Below, in pieces: positions 1 to 8,649 of a stretch of DNA of 64,000 nucleotides. A program made the position numbers and the translations under genes. Source of the DNA: Dyadobacter sp. CY312 (lineage in GTDB: Bacteria > Bacteroidota > Bacteroidia > Cytophagales > Spirosomataceae); NCBI RefSeq assembly GCF_021390535.1, contig NZ_JAJUXG010000025.1:39486-103485 (forward strand), written 5' to 3'. Position 1 is the stretch's first letter; each line of letters opens with the position of its first letter. A model generated the notes under the pieces. The model saw nothing but the letters and a program-made list of their open reading frames with translations. It ran no database searches and was not told the DNA's origin.

Positions 1-1
1 G

Positions 2-193
2 GCCAAGCAGTCTTTAAGTCAGGATATACAGGGGATAAGCATCGGCGGTCTTGACACTTCACTGGGTGCTCAGGCGGCCAGTGCGGGTATTCAGACGGCA
101 AAAACGCTGATGGGCAAAAAAACAAGACTCCTGCAGGTGGCAGTCCAGGCCGGCTACCAGGTGCTTCTCAGAGATGGTAATGCGGGAAGTTAA
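2..193 (+). CDS. traM: Conjugative transposon protein TraM, C-terminal end (partial)
   Basis: An open frame enters from the left edge and ends at TAA 191-193. The visible 63 residues end in KTRLLQVAVQAGYQVLL followed by a short tail, which resembles the conserved C-terminus of Bacteroidetes conjugative-transposon TraM (a VirB10-like inner-membrane/periplasmic part of the mating channel). The next gene is traN, which is the usual order in Bacteroidetes type IV secretion clusters. Only the end of the protein is present, so the membrane anchor cannot be checked. The name rests on the tail motif plus context. Confidence 0.75.
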   Translation, partial: AKQSLSQDIQGISIGGLDTSLGAQAASAGIQTAKTLMGKKTRLLQVAVQAGYQVLLRDGNAGS

Positions 194-233
194 ACGCTAG
201 ACACATTTTAAAACATACCAACGCTAAACGATT

Positions 234-1073
234 ATGAAACCAGGCATTACATGGGTCTTTCATCTGCTGATGCTTTTGAGGGCTGCAAAGGCATTCTCCC
301 AGAACAGTGACACGCAGCTTTTTGTACATCAGCCGTATCCGCTCGAATTGACCACGACGAAAACCACGCACCTTGTTTTTCCCTACGATATCATCAGCAT
401 TGATAGGGGAAGCCGGGCCATTCTTGCTCAGAAGGCCAAAGGGACCGGCAATATTCTCCAGGTAAAGGCTGCCCAAACTGATTTTGATCAAAGCAGTCTG
501 ACTGTGATCACCGCGGACAAAAAGTTATACAGCTTTACAGTGGATTACGCCGCTGAGCCCTTGCAGCTTACGATAGAATTCTCCGGTGGCAGAGTATCGG
601 CGGGTGCTACGCTGGAAGAATCACACTATGACCAGGCGGAACTGCGGGAGCTTTCAAAAAAGGTGATCAGCCGGCCAAAGCGCATGCGCGGGGAAAAAGA
701 CCGTAGTTTTCAGTCTTCGTTTTCCCTGGATGGCATCTACATTCAAGGAGATGTGATCTATTTTCAGCTCAGGGTGACAAACCGGTCCGCCGTCAACTAC
801 GATATAGGTAGTCTGAGGTTTTTTATCCGTGATAAAAAGCGGGTAAAACGCACTGCAGTGCAGGAGCAGGAGATAAAACCATTGTACATCCACGCAGATA
901 GCTCGGTGATTGCAGCAAAGTCCGCACGCAACTTCGTCTACGCCCTTCCCAAATTCACTACCGCAGACAAGAAGGGGCTGGCCGTAGAGCTGATGGAGAA
1001 AAATGGCGGGCGGCATATGCAGTTGGGCATATCCAACCGGGCGATTGTGCGCGCCAGGCCTGTCACGGATTAA
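234..1073 (+). CDS. traN: Conjugative transposon protein TraN
   Basis: This 279-residue protein has an N-terminal hydrophobic signal sequence (about residues 8-22) and the segment TTTKTTHLVFPYDIISIDRG near residues 40-60. That segment is the hallmark of Bacteroidetes TraN (DUF4138), a VirB9-like outer-membrane-associated part of the conjugation channel. TraN partners with TraM, whose end lies 40 bp upstream on the same strand, so the two are probably co-transcribed. Length matches the family (about 280-330 residues). No disruption is visible. Family assignment is firm; the channel role is family knowledge. Confidence 0.85.
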   Translation: MKPGITWVFHLLMLLRAAKAFSQNSDTQLFVHQPYPLELTTTKTTHLVFPYDIISIDRGSRAILAQKAKGTGNILQVKAAQTDFDQSSLTVITADKKLYSFTVDYAAEPLQLTIEFSGGRVSAGATLEESHYDQAELRELSKKVISRPKRMRGEKDRSFQSSFSLDGIYIQGDVIYFQLRVTNRSAVNYDIGSLRFFIRDKKRVKRTAVQEQEIKPLYIHADSSVIAAKSARNFVYALPKFTTADKKGLAVELMEKNGGRHMQLGISNRAIVRARPVTD

Positions 1074-1104
1074 TTTTTTTTAAACCTTTTAAACCAGCAG
1101 GATC

Positions 1105-1893
1105 ATGAACCAGAAGAATTTTGATTATCTCAAAGACCAGATCAAGTATAACGGTTTTGGAGAAGGGCTGGAAGGCCAGCTGAAAGAAAACATGAAAGGA
1201 CAGGCGCCGGAATTCACCCTGCAGCACCACAATACGTTCGGCAAAGATCAGACCACCACGGCACTGCACTTTAAAAAATCCCCGAGCAGTGAGATGTATT
1301 TCTTTAACAGCTACCTGGTCTCGTTGAAAAAGGGTGATCAGACCGAGAAAATCAATCAGTCCTTTTACATCGAAAAGAGTAATAACATTACTTTAAAGGA
1401 AGCATTCAATCTGATGCATGGCCGTTCGGTCAACAAAGATCTGACCAACAAGGAAGGTCAGGTCTACAACGCCTGGGTCCAGCTTGATTTTAAAAACACG
1501 GATCAAAACGGCAATTACAAGCTCAAACAGTTTCATCAGAACTACGGCTTTGAGCTCGAAAAAGTGCTCAGTAAACTACCAGTCAAAGAGCTTGGCAACC
1601 AGCAGGATAAAAGCCGGCTGATCGAATCGCTTCAGAAAGGCAACCGTCAGTCTGTGACCTTCACCGAAAATGGCAACGAGCAGAAACGTTTGATTGAAGC
1701 AAATCCGCAGTTCAAATCCATTACAGTCTATGAGGTAAGCGGGCAGCGTATCCGCCAGGATCTCTCAGAGAAACAATCTCAGAATCAGAGTGTCTCTGAA
1801 AATAGAAGTCAGCAAATAAAACCGCAAGCCGATGAAAACACGCCCAGCTCTGTCAAAGCCGGCAAACGAAAAGGGCTCTCAGTCAGTCAGTGA
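1105..1893 (+). CDS. DUF3945-like mobile-element protein
   Basis: This 262-residue soluble protein has no signal peptide. The C-terminal half contains NEQKRLIEANPQFKSITVYE at about residues 189-208, which matches the repeat seen in DUF3945/DUF4099-type proteins of Bacteroidetes conjugative elements (form: x-F-I-E-A-N-P-Q-x-K-x-x-x-x-Y). A basic, low-complexity tail (QSQNQSVSENRSQQ then GKRKG) follows. It starts 31 bp after traN and its end overlaps the next gene by 62 bp in another frame, which implies a single operon. The biochemical function is unknown; related proteins are encoded near topoisomerases and relaxases of these elements. Confidence 0.65.
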   Translation: MNQKNFDYLKDQIKYNGFGEGLEGQLKENMKGQAPEFTLQHHNTFGKDQTTTALHFKKSPSSEMYFFNSYLVSLKKGDQTEKINQSFYIEKSNNITLKEAFNLMHGRSVNKDLTNKEGQVYNAWVQLDFKNTDQNGNYKLKQFHQNYGFELEKVLSKLPVKELGNQQDKSRLIESLQKGNRQSVTFTENGNEQKRLIEANPQFKSITVYEVSGQRIRQDLSEKQSQNQSVSENRSQQIKPQADENTPSSVKAGKRKGLSVSQ

Positions 1894-2197
1894 GATCCGG
1901 GAACTAAGCCCGCTGGCTGATTTTTTTAAAGCCATCCAAAAAGACCCCCGCATCAGCACCAGGCATATCGGTGTGTATGCATCGCTGCTTCATTATTGGA
2001 ATGATAACGGACGGGTTAGTCCGATCCGGGTTTTTAGTCATGAAATGATCGGTCTGGTCAAGCTATCCTGCCGGGATACGTATTTTAAATACATCGGTGA
2101 ACTGAGCGCGTACGGTTACATCCGGTATGAGCGCTCATTTAACCGCAAGAGGCCAAGTGAGATTTATTTGCATGCAGCTGCCAAGGATCATCCGTAA
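1832..2197 (+). CDS. Small helix-turn-helix protein of the conjugation cluster
   Basis: This 121-residue protein has a body (from about residue 25) that reads as a winged-helix-like fold: DPRISTRHIGVYASLLHYW, then SHEMIGLVKLSCRDTYFKYI, then YGYIRYERSFNRKRPSEIYL. The last two look like a recognition helix and a wing, as in replication-initiation or DnaD-like plasmid proteins of Bacteroidetes elements. The first 20 residues overlap the upstream gene in another frame, so a later non-ATG start is possible. It would be translated from the same transcript as traN. Specific DNA target and role are unknown. Confidence 0.55.
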   Translation: MKTRPALSKPANEKGSQSVSEIRELSPLADFFKAIQKDPRISTRHIGVYASLLHYWNDNGRVSPIRVFSHEMIGLVKLSCRDTYFKYIGELSAYGYIRYERSFNRKRPSEIYLHAAAKDHP

Positions 2198-2265
2198 TGG
2201 AGGGTGACACATTAACGACAATCATAGATGAGCTTGAAAAAATCAACCCATTAAAATCCTGGTAA
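2197..2265 (+). CDS. Possible 22-residue peptide coupled to the HTH gene
   Basis: An ATG at 2197 overlaps the TAA stop of the preceding gene (TAATG), the classic arrangement for translational coupling. It opens a frame of 22 codons (MEGDTLTTIIDELEKINPLK, then two more residues) ending at TAA 2263-2265. It is either a genuine tiny gene or the start of a longer gene lost where the conjugation cluster ends. No family is recognised and nothing follows on this strand for several kilobases. Confidence 0.3.
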   Translation: MEGDTLTTIIDELEKINPLKSW

Positions 2266-2458
2266 GCAGTAGGCAGATGCTTGTTTGTTTGATGGAAAGC
2301 ACCGATCTGAATCCTGCATCTGTATCACCGCAGCCAGGGCAACCGGATCGCATGCAAATACCAGGCAAGCAGACGGCGATCGGCAGTTTGATTCAAGCAT
2401 CAGGCTGCCGCTCAGCGAAAACCTGATGCAAAGTATAGAATATGGATTGCAGCCAGAT

Positions 2459-3154
2459 CTAATATTGCTGAAAGCGGTCCACCAGGATGTAATCAACCTT
2501 TTTATCTTGAAAATAAACGCGTGCCTGTTCTGTGATGCCTTGAGAGCGAGTGTCATATATAAATGCCCAGGGCAATTCGGCCTTCTTGGGATCATACAAG
2601 GCGTAATCATATTTGGCACCTAACACAACACGCTGAAATTTGTGCTTGTAGTCCTGCGAGTTGCTTAGCACAACCAGTTTTGCGTACAGGACTTCCAACG
2701 CATCACCCGTTGCTATTGCCTTTTGTAAACCGGCTGCTTGTGGCCACTGGCTTAGCTGGGTTCCGTTGTTAAGACGGATGCTTTTAACTTTGCCAGAAGC
2801 AAGCAGAAGCTGCACACCATCTGGGGTATCAAAGGTCTGCTCGAGCACCAGCCAGTCGAAAAACTGCAGACGATCCTTCAGGTCTGTGACATCTGCAAAA
2901 TAATTATTGACTGCACCCAGATAAACGACAGTCTTATTTTTCCGGTAGCCTTCCAGTATTTCGAAAGTCTCGTTGGTGGATGTATTAATGGCAATACCTC
3001 TATAATCGCCCGTTGTAATGCTGTCTCTGCCTAAATAATTAACGCGCGGCTCGGGCTCAGGCCCCACGATCGCGGGATCATCCGGATCCACCTGGCAGCT
3101 CATAAGATGAAAACCCAGTATCAAAAATACAGGTAAAAATAAGGTGGCTCTCAC
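2459..3154 (-). CDS. Hypothetical lipoprotein
   Basis: This 231-residue protein starts with a lipoprotein signal: a basic/hydrophobic N-terminus and the lipobox LMSC with Cys20, followed by an acidic stretch (QVDPDDPAIVGPEPEP). It is probably anchored in the outer membrane facing the periplasm or surface. The rest is a mixed alpha/beta domain with no motif I recognise. It is a single gene transcribed towards the conjugation cluster; its stop faces that of the traN operon across about 190 bp. Lipidation is well supported, function is not. Confidence 0.7.
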   Translation of the reverse strand: MRATLFLPVFLILGFHLMSCQVDPDDPAIVGPEPEPRVNYLGRDSITTGDYRGIAINTSTNETFEILEGYRKNKTVVYLGAVNNYFADVTDLKDRLQFFDWLVLEQTFDTPDGVQLLLASGKVKSIRLNNGTQLSQWPQAAGLQKAIATGDALEVLYAKLVVLSNSQDYKHKFQRVVLGAKYDYALYDPKKAELPWAFIYDTRSQGITEQARVYFQDKKVDYILVDRFQQY

Positions 3155-3332
3155 AGTAAAAAGGTTTAGTTATCTTCCAGTGACACATCTGCATCGATTT
3201 GGTTGGATTCAAACCAAAATTTTTAGTAAAATGAATAATCCAATTCTGATTACTGATTCAGGTATGGTATAGATTTTCCATTTATTTCTCTCTTTTAAGC
3301 TGTTAACATTTAATGCACTGCAAGCTGGAATC

Positions 3333-3989
3333 TTAGCTGCCAGCGTGTTTATTTTCTGATTTTCCTTTCCTGATCATCTGAATACCGGTTGATGTTAACC
3401 AGGTGGCCAGTCCGGCTACAAAAATTCTAAAACCGTACAAATTGGTAAAACTTACATTCAACAGCAGACAAATTAACCCAAAACCCAAAAGTGATAAACC
3501 AAGATATCCTGCCGCTTTGGGAAGGTTCTGTGTTTGGATGATCAGCACACACCAGATTAATATAGAAACGCAGGTAGCAAAAATGAAAATGTTCGCCATG
3601 GAAACATTGATGTGATGACCATAACTGACAATGGCATTGACTATTGACTTTTCCACGGGCCTGGCTGTCAGATCTGACAGGAATTGTGGCAGTACCAGCC
3701 CATTGACGGTAGCTGCTATCATGGCTGCAACCAATCCGAGACAAAATACAAAGAAAGAAAGCAGTGAAGTTTTGCTGTTTGTTTGCAGAAGGCAAGACAG
3801 GCCCAAGGCGCCAAAGCCTATAAAAGGAAGGCATGCAATGCCTAGTGAGTGGGAGAAAACAAGAACATTTTGAATTCTGATGATATGCTCAACACTGCCA
3901 CCAGCAGGATGAAGCGTCATGGTAATGACCGAAATAAGCGATCCAAAACAAAGACTGACCCCGGAAGATTTTGTAAATGACTTATGCAT
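3333..3989 (-). CDS. Hypothetical multi-pass membrane protein (DUF4386-like?)
   Basis: The protein has about seven hydrophobic segments separated by short polar loops, for example VSLCFGSLISVITMTLHPAG, IACLPFIGFGALGLSCLL, LLSFFVFCLGLVAAMIAATV, IFIFATCVSILIWCVLIIQT and AAGYLGLSLLGFGLICLLL. A longer frame starts at 4052, but the ATG at 3987-3989 (MHKSFTKSSG) is preferred because it puts the first membrane segment near the N-terminus as usual. The conserved His-Pro and His-His in loops are suggestive but not diagnostic. It lies 81 bp downstream of the Crp/Fnr gene on the same strand and could be its target. Function unknown. Confidence 0.65.
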   Translation of the reverse strand: MHKSFTKSSGVSLCFGSLISVITMTLHPAGGSVEHIIRIQNVLVFSHSLGIACLPFIGFGALGLSCLLQTNSKTSLLSFFVFCLGLVAAMIAATVNGLVLPQFLSDLTARPVEKSIVNAIVSYGHHINVSMANIFIFATCVSILIWCVLIIQTQNLPKAAGYLGLSLLGFGLICLLLNVSFTNLYGFRIFVAGLATWLTSTGIQMIRKGKSENKHAGS

Positions 3990-4070
3990 ATTGTTATCAG
4001 TTAATTTGAAAACAAATATGGCTGGTCTGTGGCGCGATGCAGCTTGATGCAAATCAAGAAATTCCGGTTA

Positions 4071-4616
4071 TTAAAAACAGCTTCTGACCCTGCTGAGTGT
4101 TTCCGGGGTTATATTCAGATACGACGCAATGATTTTTAAGGGGAACATCTGCAGAATCAACGGCCGGTTTTTAATCAGATCATTATATCTTTCTGAGGGT
4201 GACATGGAATTGTCCAGATACTGTGTTCTGGTGGTAGCTCCTTGCAGAATTTTTCCCAGCTGGAGAAATACTGGTGATTGAGCGATCAGTTCATGCAATG
4301 CCGTCACACTGAGCTCGAGCGCAGTTGTTTGTGAATTCGCTTTAATAATATTTTGAGAAGGTGTCTGGGAAATAAAACTTGAATAATTCAGACACCACTC
4401 TTTCGGGAGGTGAAGATCAGTTACTTTTTCGTCGATATCTTCATAGCGGAACTGGTACGCAGACCCCGATGAAATAAAATAAACAGCCCTGCAGATCTGC
4501 CCCTGGTCAAGCAGTATTTCATTTTTTTTCAATTGTCTTGGCACCAGATATTTTGTCAGTCGTTCAAAATCAGATTGAGAAAATCTGCCGGTTTTATCAA
4601 GGTCAGTTTTTAACAT
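4071..4616 (-). CDS. Crp/Fnr-family transcriptional regulator
   Basis: An N-terminal cNMP-binding beta-roll is visible (LTKYLVPRQLKKNEILLDQG, then CRAVYFISSGSAYQFRYED), followed by a long helix and a C-terminal helix-turn-helix PLKIIASYLNITPETLSRVR. This is the short (about 180-190 residue) Crp/Fnr type abundant in Bacteroidota, in which the effector is usually unknown and the cAMP-contact residues are not conserved. The frame is open to 4766, but its first 50 residues overlap the upstream VOC gene, so the ATG at 4616 (MLKTDLDKTG) is the natural start. It may control the adjacent membrane protein and VOC gene. Confidence 0.8.
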   Translation of the reverse strand: MLKTDLDKTGRFSQSDFERLTKYLVPRQLKKNEILLDQGQICRAVYFISSGSAYQFRYEDIDEKVTDLHLPKEWCLNYSSFISQTPSQNIIKANSQTTALELSVTALHELIAQSPVFLQLGKILQGATTRTQYLDNSMSPSERYNDLIKNRPLILQMFPLKIIASYLNITPETLSRVRSCF

Positions 4617-4686
4617 TGGCTCGCATGGGCTTACTAAATCTTTGTAAGTATATGCGATTTGTCTGAAACCTGAATGATGTTTTAAC

Positions 4687-5055
4687 TCACTTTGTTTGAA
4701 ATTCACCAATGTGCCAAAGGATTCCGGACGGATCATGTAAAAAACACTCTTTTCCCCAATCTTCAATCCGGACCCCAGATAATTTTACTCCGTCATATTT
4801 GCTGCTCAGCTGCATTGCTGATAATTCCTGGTAGTAACGCTCCACATTTTCTACTTCTAAAAAAATCATCGTATTGTCAATCCAGTCTTTTACGTAAGCA
4901 CCCTGGAGATAGAATGCCAACTGGCCAAGCTTAAATACAGTAAGATCCTCAGAGAGCACATTTTCCTGAAATCCCAAATCCTGATAAAAGCGTCTGGACA
5001 GTTCAAAGTTCCTGGCTCCCAGGAAAGGCCGGATGGATTTGGCTGTATGTTTCAT
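4687..5055 (-). CDS. VOC-superfamily (glyoxalase/bleomycin-resistance-like) protein
   Basis: This 122-residue protein has the paired beta-alpha-beta-beta-beta layout of the vicinal oxygen chelate fold: SIRPFLGARNFELSRRFYQD at the N-terminus and ECFLHDPSGILWHIGEF at the C-terminus. The DPSGxLWHI(G)E motif supplies the usual metal-ligand His and Glu. Such single-module proteins act as dimers in dioxygenase, glyoxalase or antibiotic-binding roles; the substrate cannot be told from sequence. It lies 70 bp upstream of the Crp/Fnr gene on the same strand, probably in one transcript. Confidence 0.8.
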   Translation of the reverse strand: MKHTAKSIRPFLGARNFELSRRFYQDLGFQENVLSEDLTVFKLGQLAFYLQGAYVKDWIDNTMIFLEVENVERYYQELSAMQLSSKYDGVKLSGVRIEDWGKECFLHDPSGILWHIGEFQTK

Positions 5056-5693
5056 AATTGTAACTTTGGTTAAATTAATTTGGTAGCAAAATTAGAAGGT
5101 GGCACTCGTTTGTTAACTTGATTGAGATCAAGAACAACTGATGTTATAATCAGCAGGGTATTCTTTTTCATAAATTTTTGCTTGGTTAACGAGATAACAT
5201 AGGCTTCTCCTGCTAACAAATACATTGGTATTGGAAAATTCGGTGCAAGTAACCCCTCCTGAAAAGGTTTAGGCTGAAAAACTTTTCAGCTTCCGATTTC
5301 CGGGATTTAATAAGCAGGTTATCACCGCCATCCTTGAAAAGATCTCGTTGTGAACGAAACGGGCACCTTCATTTCGAGTCCGAAGACTGGTTGATTCATA
5401 CATGGGCCAATAACTCAATTTGTGAAGATCACAGAACGTAACATTACCTTATTGAAGAGAGACCTTTCCAAAGTCTTTAATACCATAGTCCGAAAACCGG
5501 ATTCAAAGCTGCGGATTGGGAATGGCATTTTTTCTTATTTCTCAAAAAAGCAAGCGCCGTTCGGAAGTGTATCCAGAGGGCGTTTTTGGAAATCTATCTC
5601 ATTTCTCAACCGCTTTCTAAAAGAAATTTGGTGTGAATGCTTCCGGTGTGTAGTTTAAAGTAGAAAAAAAGTCCATAAAATTTTGTCTTGAAA
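5056..5693 (+). other. Gene-poor stretch
   Basis: No convincing gene lies here. Frames are short and without recognisable motifs; the longest (5422-5658, plus strand) has no homology signal and ends just before the repeat element. The left end should contain the promoter of the VOC-Crp operon. A short stem (CTGAAAAG with CTTTTCAG around 5260-5292) is present but lacks a T-tract. The sequence reads like decayed DNA at the edge of the carbohydrate island. Confidence 0.5.
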
Positions 5694-5867
5694 TGGAGAA
5701 TACCGAGCCGTTGACCACCTTAAATCGGGAATTAAGATCATGTCATTTCGGATTGAATTGACCAATATAAATGACTGACTGGTAGTTGTGTAACTCATGA
5801 AATAAAAGAATGGGTTGGTGGTCAATTTGCCATGGAATCCAGTGGTGAAGTCATTCGAATTCTCCAA
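5694..5867 (+). mobile_element. Miniature IS21-like element, copy A (left border of the mannan island)
   Basis: A 174 bp unit begins TGGAGAATACCGAG and ends TTCGAATTCTCCAA. The last 25 bases (GTGGT…ATTCTCCA) are a degenerate inverted copy of the first 25 (their complement reads GTGGTCAACGG…ATTCTCCA). The right end carries two tandem roughly 24 bp modules that each start GTGGT and end TCCA, like the multiple terminal repeats of IS21-family elements. A second copy at 41955-42127 matches at all but 7 positions, all in the last 48 bases. It contains no transposase. The IS21 link is inference from end structure; repetition is directly visible. Confidence 0.75.
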
Positions 5868-5965
5868 TTAAACGGCGGATTATCTTGTTATTAATCTAAA
5901 CCAGATGTGGCATGCGACTTTAAAGTGCAAGGTGTATTGTCTCAATGTTTTTCTTACACGTTACA

Positions 5966-8503
5966 TCATTCCAAATTCACACTTTGAATCGCAATACCAG
6001 CAAGCTGTTTTTTATCCTGAACTGCTTTTGGAATAATGGAAATTTGTAAGGTCTCAATGTTTCTTAAATCAAGTTTGCCAGCCATCGGTGTGGTGTCTAA
6101 CGACCAGGGTAGAAATCCAGGGTAAGGGCGCGGAAGGCTGATGAAATCTACTTTTTTAAGGTCGTTGAGTAGCACAGTGTATGCATTGTTTTCTGGTTTG
6201 ACATTCAGTGTCGCGCCATATACCGACCCATCCTTACCGATTAATGCAATTTGAATGGCACACGGTTTCTCATTGAGCGCCCGCCCGTGAAAGACCAGCC
6301 TTGTTTTGGATAGCACATCCGATGTGCGTCCCGCTATGTTGCTTTTAAAATTGTATCGCATTGCGTAGTCTTCCGCCTTTTCGGGTTGTATGCTCAGTTC
6401 AGAATTTCCTATTTCTGGTATTGGATTCAACCGCGAAGTTTTCAGATAAGGCCTTAGCAACTGCTCGTGATCTTTTTCTGCATTAAATAAGCTTATCGAT
6501 GAGGATTTTGGCAGAATGCGTGTTTCGAACAGTTTCTGCTCACCATTATTTCGGTCCTTATTGTTTTCCAGCTCGGATGGATATAATTTTTCTACTCCGT
6601 TCTCCGTGACTAAAATGTAATATTTCAGAGCATCTCCCTTTAAGAATTCTGCCGGAATCCGGGCCGAGTAATGGTAACTGCCAGTATGTTCCAAATCCAG
6701 ATCCACAGGCTTTGTACCTTGTGCAATCAGCCTGATTCGGGCAGCTTCCAGTTGTTTTAAAGAAACGATCTGTACTTTGACAGACATACTTTCGCCTGCT
6801 GAAACCACTTTATGTGGTGAATGAAGTACGTACGTTTTTTTGAGTGTCGTTGCGGGAGCTACAAATTCATTCAATGTGATATTCTTCCATTTGCTGGTCG
6901 CAGTCAGTTTACTCGAAGTGCCTTTTCTTATCAGCATATAAGCACCTGGTGTAATGTCAAATGTCTGATCCTTAATATTGAAAGTTTTGGTGTCGTTTAT
7001 CGGATTGAGTGGTTTGATTTCAAAATCATCTCCCAAATCGGGTAGCCGAACCGACATGGGCCATTGACGCCAGTTGATAACGGCAAGAACTTTATCAAGG
7101 CTATTGTAGCCAAAAGGATCCTGCACCCAGATCGCATCCGGCAAAACTTCCAGTCGCCAGACACCATTCTCAAGTTTATCCAGAAAGTAGGCACCTGTAC
7201 CTTCATATTTCACAACAGATGAATTTCCCGACCCACTGATGTGTTCTAATTCTCCCATGTTTGGAGGGATGCTGGTGGTATGATTGGTATAGATAAATTT
7301 TTCCTTCGTGACCATTTCAGCCAAATCCTGCCCGTAACTAACCCTGAAATTACCGAAAGATGTGTCTGCGGGGAATTTGCCAAAGTCTTTGTACAGCGGA
7401 ATATTGTGAAAAACCTCCGATGCGATTTTAAGGCCTAACGCTTTCTGCGGAGTGTAAATTAGGTTCATGTAATGCGTGTCATACTCCGTATTGGCGTATG
7501 CAAAGTAGGTTGGGTCATAGGCAAAGTGCGTGGCGAGCTGCATGCCGGCTGTGCGGAAACTGCGCGCCATGGCTGGATAAATGTAAGAGCGCCCCACGTC
7601 AGCAGCATCGAATTCATAGACAATCTTGGCCATTTGTTTGAACCTCGGATTGGCTGCGAATGGAATTTTGTAGTCGTCCACGTTTGGCAGCAAATTTCCC
7701 ATGATCTCATGCTTAGCCTGCAAGCCTGTGGGATACCATTGAAATGTACCACCCTGAATATCAGCGTCGAAATAACCCTGGGCGAGGTGGATACTATGGC
7801 TGATGTTATAAAAGACCGGCTTTTCACAGCCCGTCTTTCTCATCGAGCTTACCATTCCATTAATAAATGCAGTTACGTCGCTGTCTTTCCCACCATGCTG
7901 TGGTTCGTTACTGATTTCAAAGGCAATCAGGTCCGGTTCGTTTTTGTAGGCCACACCGGTGTAAGGATTGACATGATTCAGAAACTGAAACAAATAATTT
8001 TGTTGTGCTTTAATGGCGTCCGGATTTGTCAGACAAGCTGCCTTGCCATATTTTCTTGAAAATCCCGGCGTTTTTTCATCCTTTTCCGGCCAGCCATTTC
8101 CCCAGTATGCAAAGGGCGTCAGCACAAACTTAATCCCGCGGTCTTTCATTTTTTTTAATGCATAATCCAGCAGTTTCAGATGCTCATTTCCCAACAGATT
8201 CCCCAGCGTATCGCTTATTTCTGTGTCCCAAACGTGAACACGGTAGAGGTCAAAACCCAGTCGGGAGAAATGGTAAACATCATCATCTATGGCCTTTTCC
8301 GGAGATACATTCAATTGCTTCGCCACGCGGTAGGCATAAGCGAAAGGAACCGTGTAATTTACTCCAAACCCTTTTACTTCCTCTTTCGTGTTACCCCAGC
8401 GCATCACGCCGTCCTTATCGACATACACGTCGTTAGATTTTTGAGAATAAGCGCATGAGGTAGCAAAAAAAATGGGAAGTAGAAAGGTAAGGGCAATCTT
8501 CAT
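5966..8503 (-). CDS. GH5-like beta-mannanase/glycosidase, secreted
   Basis: This 845-residue protein starts with a signal peptide (MKIALTFLLPIFFATSCAYS; a lipobox-like Cys17 suggests a lipoprotein). Residues about 40-410 form a clan GH-A (beta/alpha)8 barrel: YRVHVWD near 87-93, the acid/base Glu200 in FEISNEP, and the likely nucleophile Glu297 in IVYEFDAAD. Residues 420-540 look like an all-beta domain, 570-660 an Ig-like domain, and 700-845 a carbohydrate-binding-like jelly roll. Context with GH26 and GH36 makes beta-mannan the likely substrate. It is the last gene of a susC-susD-GH5 operon, separated from susD by an unusual phased repeat. Subfamily is not certain. Confidence 0.8.
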   Translation of the reverse strand: MKIALTFLLPIFFATSCAYSQKSNDVYVDKDGVMRWGNTKEEVKGFGVNYTVPFAYAYRVAKQLNVSPEKAIDDDVYHFSRLGFDLYRVHVWDTEISDTLGNLLGNEHLKLLDYALKKMKDRGIKFVLTPFAYWGNGWPEKDEKTPGFSRKYGKAACLTNPDAIKAQQNYLFQFLNHVNPYTGVAYKNEPDLIAFEISNEPQHGGKDSDVTAFINGMVSSMRKTGCEKPVFYNISHSIHLAQGYFDADIQGGTFQWYPTGLQAKHEIMGNLLPNVDDYKIPFAANPRFKQMAKIVYEFDAADVGRSYIYPAMARSFRTAGMQLATHFAYDPTYFAYANTEYDTHYMNLIYTPQKALGLKIASEVFHNIPLYKDFGKFPADTSFGNFRVSYGQDLAEMVTKEKFIYTNHTTSIPPNMGELEHISGSGNSSVVKYEGTGAYFLDKLENGVWRLEVLPDAIWVQDPFGYNSLDKVLAVINWRQWPMSVRLPDLGDDFEIKPLNPINDTKTFNIKDQTFDITPGAYMLIRKGTSSKLTATSKWKNITLNEFVAPATTLKKTYVLHSPHKVVSAGESMSVKVQIVSLKQLEAARIRLIAQGTKPVDLDLEHTGSYHYSARIPAEFLKGDALKYYILVTENGVEKLYPSELENNKDRNNGEQKLFETRILPKSSSISLFNAEKDHEQLLRPYLKTSRLNPIPEIGNSELSIQPEKAEDYAMRYNFKSNIAGRTSDVLSKTRLVFHGRALNEKPCAIQIALIGKDGSVYGATLNVKPENNAYTVLLNDLKKVDFISLPRPYPGFLPWSLDTTPMAGKLDLRNIETLQISIIPKAVQDKKQLAGIAIQSVNLE

Positions 8504-8530
8504 GTCTTAAAAAGTTAAGAGATCTAGGTT

Positions 8531-8640
8531 TAGTCGTTTGGTGTTATCAGTAGTCAGTTATAGTCAGGTGCTGTCACTTGTAGTCGAATTTTGTCATGCG
8601 TTCTAGAAACAATATTTGACAATTCCTGACCGCAAATGAC
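8531..8640 (+). repeat. 10-bp phased TAGTC/GTCA repeat array between susD and the GH5 gene
   Basis: Degenerate 10-bp units run head to tail. TAGTC begins at 8531, 8551, 8561 and 8581; the intervening units at 8541, 8571 and 8591 are weaker (GTGTTATCAG, CTGTCACTTG, TTGTCATGCG). After the palindrome TTCTAGAA (8601-8608) the motif continues inverted: TGAC at 8617, 8627 and 8637, again exactly 10 bp apart. The array fills most of the 146 bp between the susD stop and the GH5 start. Spacing of one helical turn would place all motifs on the same DNA face. No protein or function is known to me. Confidence 0.7.
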
Positions 8641-8649
8641 ATTCGTACC

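Noticed and set aside
3198..3224. Hairpin TTTGGTT…AACCAAA followed by a T-run as a terminator.
   Set aside because: No plus-strand gene ends nearby, and the stem has only 7 weak pairs; it lies in a promoter region of a minus-strand gene.
5422..5658. A 78-codon plus-strand frame as a possible small gene.
   Set aside because: Composition and lack of motif or context make it look random; it ends by chance just before the repeat element.
7472..8059. A 195-codon plus-strand frame inside the GH5 region.
   Set aside because: It is the antisense of a well-supported GH5 catalytic domain, has no motif, and the opposite frame shows active-site residues.
8531..8640. The 10-bp phased array as a CRISPR array.
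   Set aside because: Units are too short and degenerate, and there are no spacers or cas genes.
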